Positions 55,392 through 63,959 of a stretch of DNA of 64,000 nucleotides are shown piece after piece. Made by a program: the position numbers and the translations under genes. Location: contig NZ_JABSNL010000013.1 of NCBI RefSeq assembly GCF_013294025.1, positions 1-64,000 on the forward strand, written 5' to 3'. A model generated the notes under the pieces. It saw only the letters and a program-made list of their open reading frames with translations. It was not told the origin of the DNA and did not search any database. This DNA comes from Flavobacterium aeripolare (lineage in GTDB: Bacteria > Bacteroidota > Bacteroidia > Flavobacteriales > Flavobacteriaceae). How positions within the stretch are numbered: the stretch's first letter is position 1; every line of letters starts with the position of its first letter.

Positions 55392-56993
55392 TTATGCTTT
55401 TGGCGCTCCTGCTAAAATTTCAGCATTGGCAAACTCTTCAAATTTGCTAAAGTTGGCTTTGAATTTTTTACCTAATTCAATCGCTTTTTCATCATATAAG
55501 TTTTTGTCTTCCCAAGTGTTTCTAGGATTTAAAATTTCGCTAGGAACCTCTGGACAAGATTGTGGAATCGCAATACCAAAAACGGCATGATCTTTATATT
55601 CTACGTCGTTTAATTGACCGTTTAATGCTGCGGTGATCATTGCACGCGTGTATTTTAACTTCATACGACTACCTGTTCCGTAAGCTCCACCAGTCCATCC
55701 GGTGTTGATCAACCATACTTTTACATCGGCATCTTGGATTTTCTTGCTTAACATTTCAGCGTATCTCGTAGGGTGTAACGGCATGAAAGGCGCACCAAAA
55801 CAAGCAGAGAAATTAGGCTGAGGCTCTGTAACTCCAGCTTCTGTTCCAGCAACTTTTGCAGTGTATCCTGAGATAAAGTGGTAAGCCGCTTGTCCAGGAG
55901 TTAATCTTGAAATAGGAGGCAGGATCCCGAAAGAATCTGCGGTTAAGAAAAAGATATTCTTTGGGTTTTTTCCTATCGATCCCGGTTGAATGTTGTCAAT
56001 ATGAAAGATTGGGTAACTTACACGTGTATTTGGCGTGATAGAAACATCTTCAAAATCTACTTCTCTTGTTCCTTCTTTGAAAATTACATTCTCTAAGATT
56101 GCCCCTTTTTTAATCGCTCTATAAATGTCTGGTTCATTCTCTTCAGATAGGTTTACTACTTTTGCGTAGCATCCTCCTTCAAAGTTAAACACTGTATTTT
56201 CATTTGTCCATCCGTGTTCGTCATCACCAATCAATTTTCTTTTTGGATCTGCAGATAAGGTTGTTTTTCCTGTTCCAGAAAGACCAAAGAAAATGGCCGT
56301 ATCTCCATCGTCACCTACATTAGCACTACAGTGCATTGGTAAGGTGTTTTTGTCAACAGGTAAGATAAAGTTCAATGCCGAAAAAATTCCTTTTTTCATT
56401 TCACCTGTATATCCTGTACCACCTATAAGTGCTACTTTTTTAGTAAAGTTCAAGATAGCAAAGTTTGCTTGACGGGTACCATCTACAGCTGGATCAGCCA
56501 TAAAACTAGGCACACAAATCACAGTCCACTCTGCAGTAAAATCTTCTAATTCGTCCTCTTCAGGTCTTAAAAACATGTTGTAAGCAAATAAGTTTGCCCA
56601 CGGCGTCTCTGTAACTACTCTTACATTTAAACGGTAGTTAGGATCTGCACATACATAAGAATCTCTTACATAAATTTCTTTATCGCTTAGGTAATTAGTT
56701 ACCTTATTATATAATGCGTCAAAAGCTGTTGGCTCAAATGGGATGTTGATATTTCCCCACCACACTTCGTTTTCAGTAATACTGTCTTTTACAATAAAAC
56801 GGTCTAATGGCGAGCGACCAGTGAATGCACCAGTGTTGATTGCTAGTGCTCCCGTTGCACTTTCTACTCCTTGACCTAGTTCGATAGTTTTAGCCTGTAA
56901 TTCGCTGGCTGATAATTGGTAATGAATCTTTGCGTTTTCGATTCCTAAGTTATTTAGCGAAATCGATTTCGTAAACGGTGTGTTATTATTCAT
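55392..56993 (-). CDS. pckA: Phosphoenolpyruvate carboxykinase (ATP)
   Basis: 533 residues, the normal length. It converts oxaloacetate and ATP to phosphoenolpyruvate, CO2 and ADP in gluconeogenesis, in the cytosol. The kinase-1 motif is GLSGTGKTT (237-245), followed by the metal-binding IGDDEHGW (about 255-262) and an RSPLDRF substrate region (about 60-66). A STRONG -7 box is found on the minus strand at 57027-57034. It is a single-gene unit with its own terminator. Confidence 0.97.
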   Translation of the reverse strand: MNNNTPFTKSISLNNLGIENAKIHYQLSASELQAKTIELGQGVESATGALAINTGAFTGRSPLDRFIVKDSITENEVWWGNINIPFEPTAFDALYNKVTNYLSDKEIYVRDSYVCADPNYRLNVRVVTETPWANLFAYNMFLRPEEDELEDFTAEWTVICVPSFMADPAVDGTRQANFAILNFTKKVALIGGTGYTGEMKKGIFSALNFILPVDKNTLPMHCSANVGDDGDTAIFFGLSGTGKTTLSADPKRKLIGDDEHGWTNENTVFNFEGGCYAKVVNLSEENEPDIYRAIKKGAILENVIFKEGTREVDFEDVSITPNTRVSYPIFHIDNIQPGSIGKNPKNIFFLTADSFGILPPISRLTPGQAAYHFISGYTAKVAGTEAGVTEPQPNFSACFGAPFMPLHPTRYAEMLSKKIQDADVKVWLINTGWTGGAYGTGSRMKLKYTRAMITAALNGQLNDVEYKDHAVFGIAIPQSCPEVPSEILNPRNTWEDKNLYDEKAIELGKKFKANFSKFEEFANAEILAGAPKA

Positions 56994-57026
56994 GAAATTA
57001 TGATTGAGTGGTTTAATTTATTAGTG

Positions 57027-57034
57027 CAAAAATA
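57027..57034 (-). promoter_or_regulatory. -7 promoter box of pckA
   Basis: Read on the minus strand the sequence is TATTTTTG, an exact TAnnTTTG match, 33 bases before the pckA start codon. A TTTG -33 element is not clear at the usual distance. Confidence 0.6.
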
Positions 57035-57071
57035 GTTATTATATTTTATATAAAATTTGATATTCTCAATT

Positions 57072-57458
57072 TTATGCCTTTTTCTTACTATTTTGATAAA
57101 ATAATACAGCCCAAGCTGCGATTAATAGTGCGCCTCCTATTGGGGTAACAAACCCAATAACCTTAAAATTAAAGGAAGTTAAGTTGTTTGTGGCAAGCAA
57201 ATAGATCGAACCTGAAAATAAAACCACGCCCGCTATTACTAAGCTATGAATGGTTTTTTTAGCTTTTTCAGAGATTGAAAGGACTGATCCTACGCATAAT
57301 AAAAACAAAGCGTGGTACATTTGGTAACGTACGCCCGTCTCAAACGTGGCAAGTTCCTCAATGGATAGTACTTTTTTTAAGGCATGTGCGCCAAAAGCGC
57401 CCAATACAATGGCAATAATTCCTAATATAGCTGCTGTAGTAACAAGTTTCTTATTCAT
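57072..57458 (-). CDS. DUF423 family small membrane protein
   Basis: 128 residues with four membrane helices. It begins with a helix ending in IVLGAFGAHALKK (about 18-30), the DUF423 signature, followed by FETGVRYQMYHALFLLCVG and a C-terminal PIGGALLIAAWAVLF. The family is widespread, and its function is not known. It is transcribed leftward toward pckA with only 78 bases between them and might be co-transcribed. Confidence 0.9.
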   Translation of the reverse strand: MNKKLVTTAAILGIIAIVLGAFGAHALKKVLSIEELATFETGVRYQMYHALFLLCVGSVLSISEKAKKTIHSLVIAGVVLFSGSIYLLATNNLTSFNFKVIGFVTPIGGALLIAAWAVLFYQNSKKKA

Positions 57459-57619
57459 AATAGTGGTGTTAATTACAAAAGTATCTCATATTAACTATAT
57501 CTAAAAATTTTAAATCATATTGTTTAACCGCAAATGTGTTAAATATTTTTTTAAAATTAAGTTCCAAATATGTTATAAATGTAACAATTTTGTATATTCG
57601 TGTTATATTTATATAAATT

Positions 57620-58987
57620 ATGAGACAAATTCTAATAATTGGTGCTGGGAGATCAGCGTCATCTTTGATACAATATTTACTAGGAAAATCAGATAGTGAG
57701 CAATTAAAGATTGTCATCGCCGATTTATCGCTTGAATTAGCTCAAAAGAAAACCAACAAGCATCCTAATGCGCAAGCAATTGCCTTAGATATATTCGATC
57801 AAAAGCAGCGCCAAGCCGCAATTGAAAATGCCGATATCGTTATTTCTATGCTACCCGCACACTTACATATCGAAGTCGCTCGAGACTGTATCGTCTATAA
57901 AAAGAGTTTGGTTACCGCTTCTTACATCAGTGATGCAATGCAAGAATTAGACGCTGCTGCTAAGGAGAATAACTTGGTGTTCATGAACGAAATAGGATTA
58001 GATCCAGGTATCGATCACATGAGCGCGATGAAAGTGATTGACGAAATAAGAGACAAAGGTGGAAAAATGCTTTTGTTTGAATCTTTTTGTGGTGGTCTTG
58101 TAGCGCCAGAATCAGATAATAATTTGTGGAATTATAAATTTACTTGGGCTCCCCGCAACGTTGTCCTGGCGGGTCAGGGTGGTGCGGCTAAATTTATACA
58201 AGAAGGGACTTATAAATACATACCTTACTGTAACTTATTTAGACGTACTGAGTTTTTAGATGTAGAAGGCTACGGCCGCTTTGAAGGCTACTCTAATCGA
58301 GATTCTTTAAAATACAGATCGGTTTACGGTCTTGATGATGTGCTTACTTTGTATAGAGGAACCATTCGTAGGGTGGGTTTTTCTAAAGCGTGGAACATGT
58401 TTGTACAATTAGGTATGACAGATGATAGCTATATTATGGAAGACTCAGAAAATATGAGTTACCGCCAGTTTACCAATTCGTTTTTGCCGTACCATCCCAC
58501 AGATTCTGTGGAGATAAAAATGCGTTTGATCTTAAAAATTGATCAGGATGATATCATGTGGGACAAACTGTTAGAACTTAGTTTGTTTAACGAACAAAAG
58601 ATTGTAGGGCTTAAAAATGCTACACCGGCACAAATTTTAGAAAAGATTTTAAGTGATAGTTGGACCTTGCAGCCAGACGATAAAGACATGATTGTGATGT
58701 ACCATAAATTTGGCTACGAATTAAATGGGGTCAAGCAACAAATAGATTCAAAAATGGTTTGCTTGGGCGACGACCAGACGTATACGGCTATGGCTAAAAC
58801 AGTGGGACTCCCCGTAGCGATAGCGACTTTACAAATCTTAAACGGAAAAATAAAAACCCCTGGGGTTCAGTTACCTATAAATAAAGAAGTGTATTTGCCT
58901 ATTTTAAAAGAATTAGAAGAGCATGGCGTGGTGTTTCACGAACAAACAATGCCATATTTAGGGTACAGACCCGATGCAATTTCTTAG
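57620..58987 (+). CDS. Saccharopine dehydrogenase family protein (Lys9-like)
   Basis: 455 residues with a Rossmann nucleotide site at the very N-terminus (ILIIGAGRSASSLIQYL, residues 4-20). It continues with VISMLPAHLHIEVARDCI and the conserved MNEIGLDPGIDHMSAM (about 122-137), which marks the saccharopine dehydrogenase (glutamate-forming) / Lys9 group. It probably catalyses an NAD(P)-dependent oxidative C-N cleavage in lysine or a related amino-acid metabolism. No partner lysine-ketoglutarate reductase is visible here. A hairpin terminator follows. Confidence 0.88.
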   Translation: MRQILIIGAGRSASSLIQYLLGKSDSEQLKIVIADLSLELAQKKTNKHPNAQAIALDIFDQKQRQAAIENADIVISMLPAHLHIEVARDCIVYKKSLVTASYISDAMQELDAAAKENNLVFMNEIGLDPGIDHMSAMKVIDEIRDKGGKMLLFESFCGGLVAPESDNNLWNYKFTWAPRNVVLAGQGGAAKFIQEGTYKYIPYCNLFRRTEFLDVEGYGRFEGYSNRDSLKYRSVYGLDDVLTLYRGTIRRVGFSKAWNMFVQLGMTDDSYIMEDSENMSYRQFTNSFLPYHPTDSVEIKMRLILKIDQDDIMWDKLLELSLFNEQKIVGLKNATPAQILEKILSDSWTLQPDDKDMIVMYHKFGYELNGVKQQIDSKMVCLGDDQTYTAMAKTVGLPVAIATLQILNGKIKTPGVQLPINKEVYLPILKELEEHGVVFHEQTMPYLGYRPDAIS

Positions 58988-59005
58988 TTTTAGTTGTTTA
59001 GTTTT

Positions 59006-59041
59006 AAATCCGCTTCTTCCTCCAAGAAGCGGATTTTTTTT
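59006..59041. terminator. Terminator between saccharopine dehydrogenase-like and M56/TonB genes
   Basis: The 13-bp stem AAATCCGCTTCTT / AAGAAGCGGATTT with loop CCTCC and a T tract on the right. It may serve both convergent genes. Confidence 0.92.
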
Positions 59042-59055
59042 GTTTTTCACCTTTT

Positions 59056-60519
59056 TTATTGTGCTGTCGTTATTGTTATGGGTAAACTGTACATTGTTTT
59101 AACAGCAACGTCATTCAGCTTACCAGGAGTCCATTTTGGGGAAAGTTTCAAAACACGAATCACTTCTTCTCCTGTTCCATACCCTATTTCTCTTAAAATT
59201 TTATAGTCAGTTAGAGAACCGTCCTTCTCAATAATAAAAGTAACATACACTTTTCCTTTTATTTTTTCTTTAACCATTTCCGGAGACATGGTGAAATTTT
59301 TACCAACGAACTTGTAAAATTCAGCCATTCCTCCAGGAAATTCTGGTTTTTCTGATAGCTCAGCGCTGTTGTATGTTGAGCCAGCAGCTTTTTCAACGCC
59401 TATTTTCTTGCTATAAACATCTACCTGATACGTATCTGGACCTCCTTTTGTTAGTAGTTCATCCATTTTCTTTTTACTAGGGTTTTTAGTATCTCCCATA
59501 ATCAAAGCAGGGACAGCGTCTTTTTCTTTATCGGTCAAGTCAGCGTATTTTTTAGTAGCGACTACCGTACCGTCTTCACCTAATATCTGGAAATTAGTAT
59601 TGATGTAATAATTTTTAAATAAAGTCGAATAGTCTGCTGTCACCGTTTTTTGTGTGCTTTCTTGTGCTACAGTTTTTGTGCACAATGAAAATAGTAAGGC
59701 TGTCAATACGGGAATTACAATCCCTTTCTTTAAAATAGCTCTGGTGGCTGTGGTTTTTTGTGTCATCATAATAAGTCTTTTTTTAGTTACTGCATAGTTT
59801 AAATTACTGGCCAAGTAATAAGTTGGGTTCGCGTTAGCTACAGAGAGTAGTAAATTCTGATAAAACGGAACATTGTTATAGGTTTTTACAACCTGCTCAT
59901 CTGCTAGAAATTCATGGTTGAGCTGGATTGCTTTTTTGTACAAAAGGAATACTGGGTTGAACCAAAAAAACACGCGAATTATTTCGATTACTAATATATC
60001 AATAGTGTGTTTTTGAGTGACATGAATGAGTTCGTGTGCATACAGTTCGGCTTCTATTTTGCTCGAATGATACGCGTCTTTATTGATGAATATGTAGTTT
60101 AAAAAAGTATGTGGCAGTACCTCCTCATCTAGTAAAACCAACACCGCATTTTTATATTCGACCGTAGGATTGTTTCTTTTTTTGTGAAGCAGTTTAGCCA
60201 CATTGCTAGCAAAACGAAAAGCAAGAGCAGTAGTAAGCAGTCCGTAGCTGATCCATAAGGCAAGCAACCAGTAATTAGTCTCGTCTTCAATGACCACCAT
60301 TGTTGCTTCAGAAACAAAGACCAGCGGTTTTTTGATTGCCGCACTGCTGACTTCTTGCACTATTTCGAAAGTAATAAACGGAACAGCAAACGAAAACGCC
60401 AAACAAAACAACAGATAGAAACGATTGAATCTGTGTATTTTTTCTTTCTCTAAAACAAGATGGTACACCGCTAAAAGTACGGCTAACGAAAGGGTCGATT
60501 TAATTAAAAAGGCTATCAT
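59056..60519 (-). CDS. M56 metallopeptidase (BlaR1-like) with C-terminal TonB domain
   Basis: 487 residues. The first part has three or four membrane helices and the zinc-protease motif HELIH (162-166) followed by NHEFLADEQV, as in BlaR1/MecR1 sensor proteases. The periplasmic tail has no beta-lactam-binding domain. It ends instead in a TonB C-terminal domain (about 390-487: FPGGMAEFYKFVGKN, KGKVYVTFIIEKDGSL, WTPGKLNDVAVK). Such M56-TonB proteins are common in Bacteroidetes beside BlaI regulators. It overlaps the BlaI gene by four bases and likely cleaves or controls that regulator in response to an envelope signal. Confidence 0.9.
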   Translation of the reverse strand: MIAFLIKSTLSLAVLLAVYHLVLEKEKIHRFNRFYLLFCLAFSFAVPFITFEIVQEVSSAAIKKPLVFVSEATMVVIEDETNYWLLALWISYGLLTTALAFRFASNVAKLLHKKRNNPTVEYKNAVLVLLDEEVLPHTFLNYIFINKDAYHSSKIEAELYAHELIHVTQKHTIDILVIEIIRVFFWFNPVFLLYKKAIQLNHEFLADEQVVKTYNNVPFYQNLLLSVANANPTYYLASNLNYAVTKKRLIMMTQKTTATRAILKKGIVIPVLTALLFSLCTKTVAQESTQKTVTADYSTLFKNYYINTNFQILGEDGTVVATKKYADLTDKEKDAVPALIMGDTKNPSKKKMDELLTKGGPDTYQVDVYSKKIGVEKAAGSTYNSAELSEKPEFPGGMAEFYKFVGKNFTMSPEMVKEKIKGKVYVTFIIEKDGSLTDYKILREIGYGTGEEVIRVLKLSPKWTPGKLNDVAVKTMYSLPITITTAQ

Positions 60520-60890
60520 TTTTTCTTTTTTAAGATTTCACCATCAATGATCTGTCTCAATTCTTCTAGCTCTTTTGTGGAGAGATTGGTAGCTTTTGTA
60601 AAGAACGACGCAAACTGCGAAGCCGAATTATTAAAAAAACTACTAATCAACCCATTGACGTGCTTAGAGAAATAGTCGGTTTTTTTAACCAGCGGATAGT
60701 ATTCGCGAGAGTTACCAAATTCATTGTAGGCTACAAAATCTTTATCGATCATGCGTTTTAGTAAAGTCGCTACAGTAGTCGTTTTTGGTTTAGGCTCAGG
60801 GAAGGCATCGAGTAAATCTTTCATAAAAGCTTTCTCGAGCTTCCATAAATGTTCCATGAGTTGTTCTTCGGCGTTTGTAAGTTGTTGCAT
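60516..60890 (-). CDS. BlaI/MecI/CopY family transcriptional regulator
   Basis: 124 residues with the winged-helix pattern of BlaI: LTNAEEQLMEHLWKLEKAF at the start, PKPKTTTVATLLKRMIDKDFV (recognition helix region, about 33-53) and a C-terminal dimerisation part with ELEELRQIIDG. It is the repressor partner of the overlapping M56-TonB gene. The operator is not identified; the operon begins next to a repeat-rich region. Confidence 0.92.
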   Translation of the reverse strand: MQQLTNAEEQLMEHLWKLEKAFMKDLLDAFPEPKPKTTTVATLLKRMIDKDFVAYNEFGNSREYYPLVKKTDYFSKHVNGLISSFFNNSASQFASFFTKATNLSTKELEELRQIIDGEILKKKK

Positions 60891-60950
60891 GGTATTTTTA
60901 TATTTGTGTTGTGTTGATTTGTATTACTTGTGTTGTGTTACTTGTGTTGC

Positions 60951-61265
60951 GAATTGGCACACGGATGACACGGATTTTTTTTTACTTTTATTGTGTCTGC
61001 TTTGTGTATAATTCGCGGATAGCCACGGATTTTTACTTTGTTTGCTTTGAGGCTTTGAAACTCTGCAACTCTTAGCTGCCAATTGGAACACGGATGACAC
61101 GGATTAAGCGGATCATCGCGGATTTTTTTTCTTTTTAAACTTTGAAGCTCTGAACCTTTGCAACTCTGCAACTCCTCTCTGCCAATTGGCACGCGGATGA
61201 CGCGGATCAAGCGGATTTGCACGGATTTTTTAACTTTTAAACTTTGAAGCTTAGTAACTCAGAAA
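60951..61265. repeat. Cluster of dispersed CGGATGACRCGGATT-type repeats (left block)
   Basis: Degenerate copies of a unit like AATTGGCACACGGATGACAC followed by GGATTAAGCGGAT and ACGGATTTTT lie at about 60951-60980, 61011-61035 (partial), 61081-61128 and 61183-61230. Linkers are of the type CTTTGAAACTCTGCAACTCT. Minus-strand ORFs through it are artefacts. I recall similar spacers in many Bacteroidetes genomes. The block separates blaI from a lipoprotein gene. Confidence 0.7.
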
Positions 61266-61266
61266 C

Positions 61267-61713
61267 TCAGAAACTTTGCAGCTCTAAATCTTTGCAGCTA
61301 AGAATCTCCGAAACCAACGTTCCTTTAGTATACCTTCTAACTGTTGTTAGTTTTCTATTTTCATCATAGTACTTCCATGTTTTGTCGTAATACCAGTGGT
61401 CGTACGTTTCGCTTTGGTCTAGGTTTGTTATTCCCTTGGCACGTAGCTTTCGGTTCTTGTGGTATAATTTGGTTTTGCAATGCTCTTTTTTGTATTTCTC
61501 TTTTTTTATTAAGTGATTGTCTAGGTAATACTTCCATGTTTTTATAGGATTGTCGTTTTTGTAATATCCTATCGATCGGTACTTGGCGCTGTCTAAAGCG
61601 TATTGCTCTGTCCAGAGGCCTTCTCGTTTTTTAAGGAGCATTTGGTTACGCTCTTTTGTTTTGCACGAAAGCATACTGATACTACAAATAAGAAAGATTA
61701 TACTGTTTTTCAT
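61267..61713 (-). CDS. Small lipoprotein whose C-terminus is encoded by repeat DNA
   Basis: 148 residues from the ATG at 61713, chosen because it directly gives the lipoprotein signal (IIFLICSISMLSC, lipobox SMLSC). The body has several short repeats of the type GYYKNDNPIKTWKYYLDN and WYYDKTWKYYDENRKLTTVRRY, as in MORN/YwqK-type antitoxin-like proteins. The last residues (SCKDLELQSF) and the stop come from the CTTTGCAGCTC-type repeat DNA next to the gene, so the original C-terminus may have been replaced. Function unknown. Confidence 0.7.
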   Translation of the reverse strand: MKNSIIFLICSISMLSCKTKERNQMLLKKREGLWTEQYALDSAKYRSIGYYKNDNPIKTWKYYLDNHLIKKEKYKKEHCKTKLYHKNRKLRAKGITNLDQSETYDHWYYDKTWKYYDENRKLTTVRRYTKGTLVSEILSCKDLELQSF

Positions 61714-61850
61714 AGGTATCGCTTCTACAGATTTAAACATTGCTCTACAAATGTAGAGTTATATTTTTATAAAACAAATTATTTTGTAATTATTTGTAGG
61801 GTAGTGTGTTGCGGATTTGTTTTGAGGAATGTTTTGCGAACTGCTTTGCG

Positions 61851-62100
61851 AATTGGAACACGGATGACGCGGATTCAGCGGATTATCACGGATTTTTTTG
61901 CTTTATTTGCTTTTCAGCTTAGCAGCTTAGAAACTCTGCGGCTTAGTAACTTTTCTCTGGGAATTGGCACGCGGATGACGCGGATTAAGCGGATTGTCAC
62001 GGATTATTTTATTTCTTCACTCAGCAACTTAGCAACTCAGAAACTTTGTAGCTTCTAAAAAAAACTTTGCAGCTCATAAGAAAAACTCAGCAGCTCAGCA
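61851..62100. repeat. Cluster of dispersed CGGATGACRCGGATT-type repeats (right block)
   Basis: Two well-formed copies lie at 61851-61899 and 61962-62010, in the same orientation as the left block, followed by AGCAACTTAGCAACTCAG and related CTCAGCAACTTA-type reiterations to about 62100. Together the two blocks bracket the lipoprotein gene at 61267-61713. Confidence 0.7.
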
Positions 62101-62104
62101 ACTT

Positions 62105-62136
62105 TAAAAAAAAACCCGCTCATTGCTGAACGGATT
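62105..62136 (-). terminator. Terminator of the M20 dipeptidase gene
   Basis: On the minus strand CCGTTCA, loop GCAA, TGAGCGG (one G-T wobble) is followed by a run of T (A run at 62106-62114 on the plus strand). It lies 34 bases beyond the dipeptidase stop codon. Confidence 0.85.
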
Positions 62137-62169
62137 TTGATAAAAAATTACCTGATGATTAGAAAGTAA

Positions 62170-63561
62170 TTACTTTTTACTTAACTCAACGAAGTATTTG
62201 TAGAACAACGGGATTGTTTCGATTCCTTTAAGGTAATTGAAGATTCCGAAGTGCTCGTTTGGTGAGTGGATGGCGTCACTGTCTAAGCCGAATCCCATTA
62301 ATATGGTCTTGCTTTTTAATTCTTTTTCGAATAAAGCCACGATTGGAATACTTCCTCCAGAACGAACCGGAATTGCAGGCGTTCCGAAAGTTTCTGTGTA
62401 GGCCATATTTGCTGCTTGGTATCCTATGCTGTCAATAGGCGTCACATATCCTTGACCACCGTGATGTGGTTTTACTTTTACAGTAACACCAGCAGGAGCA
62501 ATGCTCATAAAATGCTTGGTGAACAGTTCAGTGATTTGTTCCCATTCTTGGTTGGGAACTAAACGCATTGATATTTTGGCGAAAGCCTGACTAGCAATGA
62601 CCGTTTTGGCTCCTTCACCTGTATAACCACCCCAAATTCCGTTTACGTCTAGCGTAGGTCTGATCGAGTTTCTCTCGTTAGTCGTGTATCCTTTTTCGCC
62701 ATAAACATCGTTTAGCTTCAAGGCATTTTTATATTTTTCTAGGCTAAAAGGCGCTTTGGCCATTTCTGCTCTTTCTTCTAGTGATAATTCTTCTACGTTG
62801 TCATAGAAACCAGGAATCGTAATATGGTTGTTTTCGTCATGAAGCGAAGCAATCATTTTAGATAGAATGTTGATTGGGTTAGCCACAGCACCACCATACA
62901 ATCCAGAGTGTAAATCACGGTTAGGACCAGTAACTTCTACTTCTACATAACTCAAACCACGTAGACCAGTTGTAATAGACGGCTGCTGGTTAGAGATCAT
63001 TCCCGTGTCTGAAATCAAGATTACATCATTCTTTAATTTCTCGGTGTTTTTCTCTACAAATGTTTTCAGGTTCACACTACCTACTTCTTCTTCCCCTTCA
63101 ATCATGAACTTTACGTTACACGGCAGGTTGTTGTTTTTAATCATGTACTCAAACGCTTTCACGTGCATGTACATTTGGCCTTTATCATCACAAGCACCAC
63201 GGGCAAAAATCGCTCCTTCTGGGTGAATATCAGTGGTTTTAATAACCGGTTCAAATGGGGGAGAAGTCCACAGCTCGATTGGGTCAGCGGGTTGCACATC
63301 ATAATGTCCGTAAACAAGGATGGTAGGCAAGGCGGGATCAATCATTTTCTCTCCATAAACAATAGGGTATCCGTCAGTCTCGCAAATTTCTACAAAATCA
63401 CATCCTGCTGTTTCAAGGCTCGCTTTCACTGCCTCCGAGGTGTCGATTACATCCTGAGAGTAAGCCGTATCTGCACTTACTGATGGGATCTTTAATAATT
63501 CGATTAATTCATTGATAAAACGGTCTTTGTTTTCTTGAACGTATGCCTTTATATTTTCCAT
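62170..63561 (-). CDS. M20 family dipeptidase
   Basis: 463 residues. The di-zinc site is intact: VYGHYDVQP (about 84-92, His and Asp), the bridging Asp in ARGACDDKGQ (about 120-129), and the catalytic/metal glutamates in EGEEEVGS (about 156-163). A lid dimerisation domain with GLRGLSYVEVEVTGPNRDLHSG follows. The long form without a signal peptide corresponds to cytosolic CNDP-like or PepV-like dipeptidases that hydrolyse dipeptides. Transcribed leftward with a hairpin terminator. Confidence 0.92.
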   Translation of the reverse strand: MENIKAYVQENKDRFINELIELLKIPSVSADTAYSQDVIDTSEAVKASLETAGCDFVEICETDGYPIVYGEKMIDPALPTILVYGHYDVQPADPIELWTSPPFEPVIKTTDIHPEGAIFARGACDDKGQMYMHVKAFEYMIKNNNLPCNVKFMIEGEEEVGSVNLKTFVEKNTEKLKNDVILISDTGMISNQQPSITTGLRGLSYVEVEVTGPNRDLHSGLYGGAVANPINILSKMIASLHDENNHITIPGFYDNVEELSLEERAEMAKAPFSLEKYKNALKLNDVYGEKGYTTNERNSIRPTLDVNGIWGGYTGEGAKTVIASQAFAKISMRLVPNQEWEQITELFTKHFMSIAPAGVTVKVKPHHGGQGYVTPIDSIGYQAANMAYTETFGTPAIPVRSGGSIPIVALFEKELKSKTILMGFGLDSDAIHSPNEHFGIFNYLKGIETIPLFYKYFVELSKK

Positions 63562-63628
63562 TTATTTGTTAATTTTTATAAACCCAAAAGTACAAAAAAT
63601 AGAATTATTATTTTTTTTAAAAAAAAGC

Positions 63629-63658
63629 TTTGAAAGTTCAAAGTTATGTCTATCTTTG
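63629..63658 (+). promoter_or_regulatory. Canonical Bacteroidetes promoter of tRNA-Leu
   Basis: The -33 element TTTG (63629-63632) and the -7 element TATCTTTG (63651-63658) are separated by 18 bases, close to the known TTTG-N19-TAnnTTTG consensus of the Bacteroidetes primary sigma factor. The tRNA starts 14 bases after the -7 box. Confidence 0.85.
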
Positions 63659-63671
63659 CACCCACAATTAC

Positions 63672-63753
63672 GCGGATATGGTGAAATTGGTAGACATGCC
63701 AGACTTAGGATCTGGTGCCGCAAGGCGTGTAGGTTCGAGTCCTATTATCCGCA
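63672..63753 (+). tRNA. tRNA-Leu (anticodon UAG)
   Basis: An 82-nt cloverleaf with acceptor stem GCGGATA/TATCCGC, anticodon stem CCAGA/TCTGG and loop CTTAGGA, so the anticodon is TAG (63706-63708), reading CUA-type leucine codons. A long variable arm (TGCCGCAAGGCGT) and the T-loop GGTTCGAGTCC are typical of class II tRNA-Leu. CCA is not encoded. Confidence 0.97.
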
Positions 63754-63754
63754 C

Positions 63755-63788
63755 AAAAAAAGCTTCTCAATCGGGAAGCTTTTTTTTA
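63755..63788 (+). terminator. Terminator behind tRNA-Leu
   Basis: The stem AAAAAGCTTC / GAAGCTTTTT with loop TCAATCGG and a long T tract lies directly after the tRNA. Confidence 0.88.
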
Positions 63789-63959
63789 TGCCTAATTTTA
63801 AATTTCCGTGATTTATTTGTAAGAAATTTTGCGGTAGTTTCGAGGGGATTTTTTAGCTAATTCACAGTAAATCAAAGCCTACTATTTTTGGGTGATTGCT
63901 AAGGCTTTTAGTGACCAACAGTTTTTCTTTTTTCGAATAAACAAACAGCCCGATTAACG

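Noticed and set aside
60938..61222. 94-codon minus-strand ORF through the repeats
   Set aside because: The translation is made only of repeat units (NPCHPC and the like); it is an artefact of the repeats.
61714..61740. Longer start for the small lipoprotein
   Set aside because: It places nine extra residues before an otherwise perfect lipoprotein signal.
61603..62058. 151-codon plus-strand ORF
   Set aside because: It overlaps the antisense of the lipoprotein gene and then runs through repeat DNA; no motif is present.
60951..62100. CRISPR array
   Set aside because: Units are degenerate, unevenly spaced and have AT-rich linkers related to each other rather than unique spacers; no cas genes are nearby.
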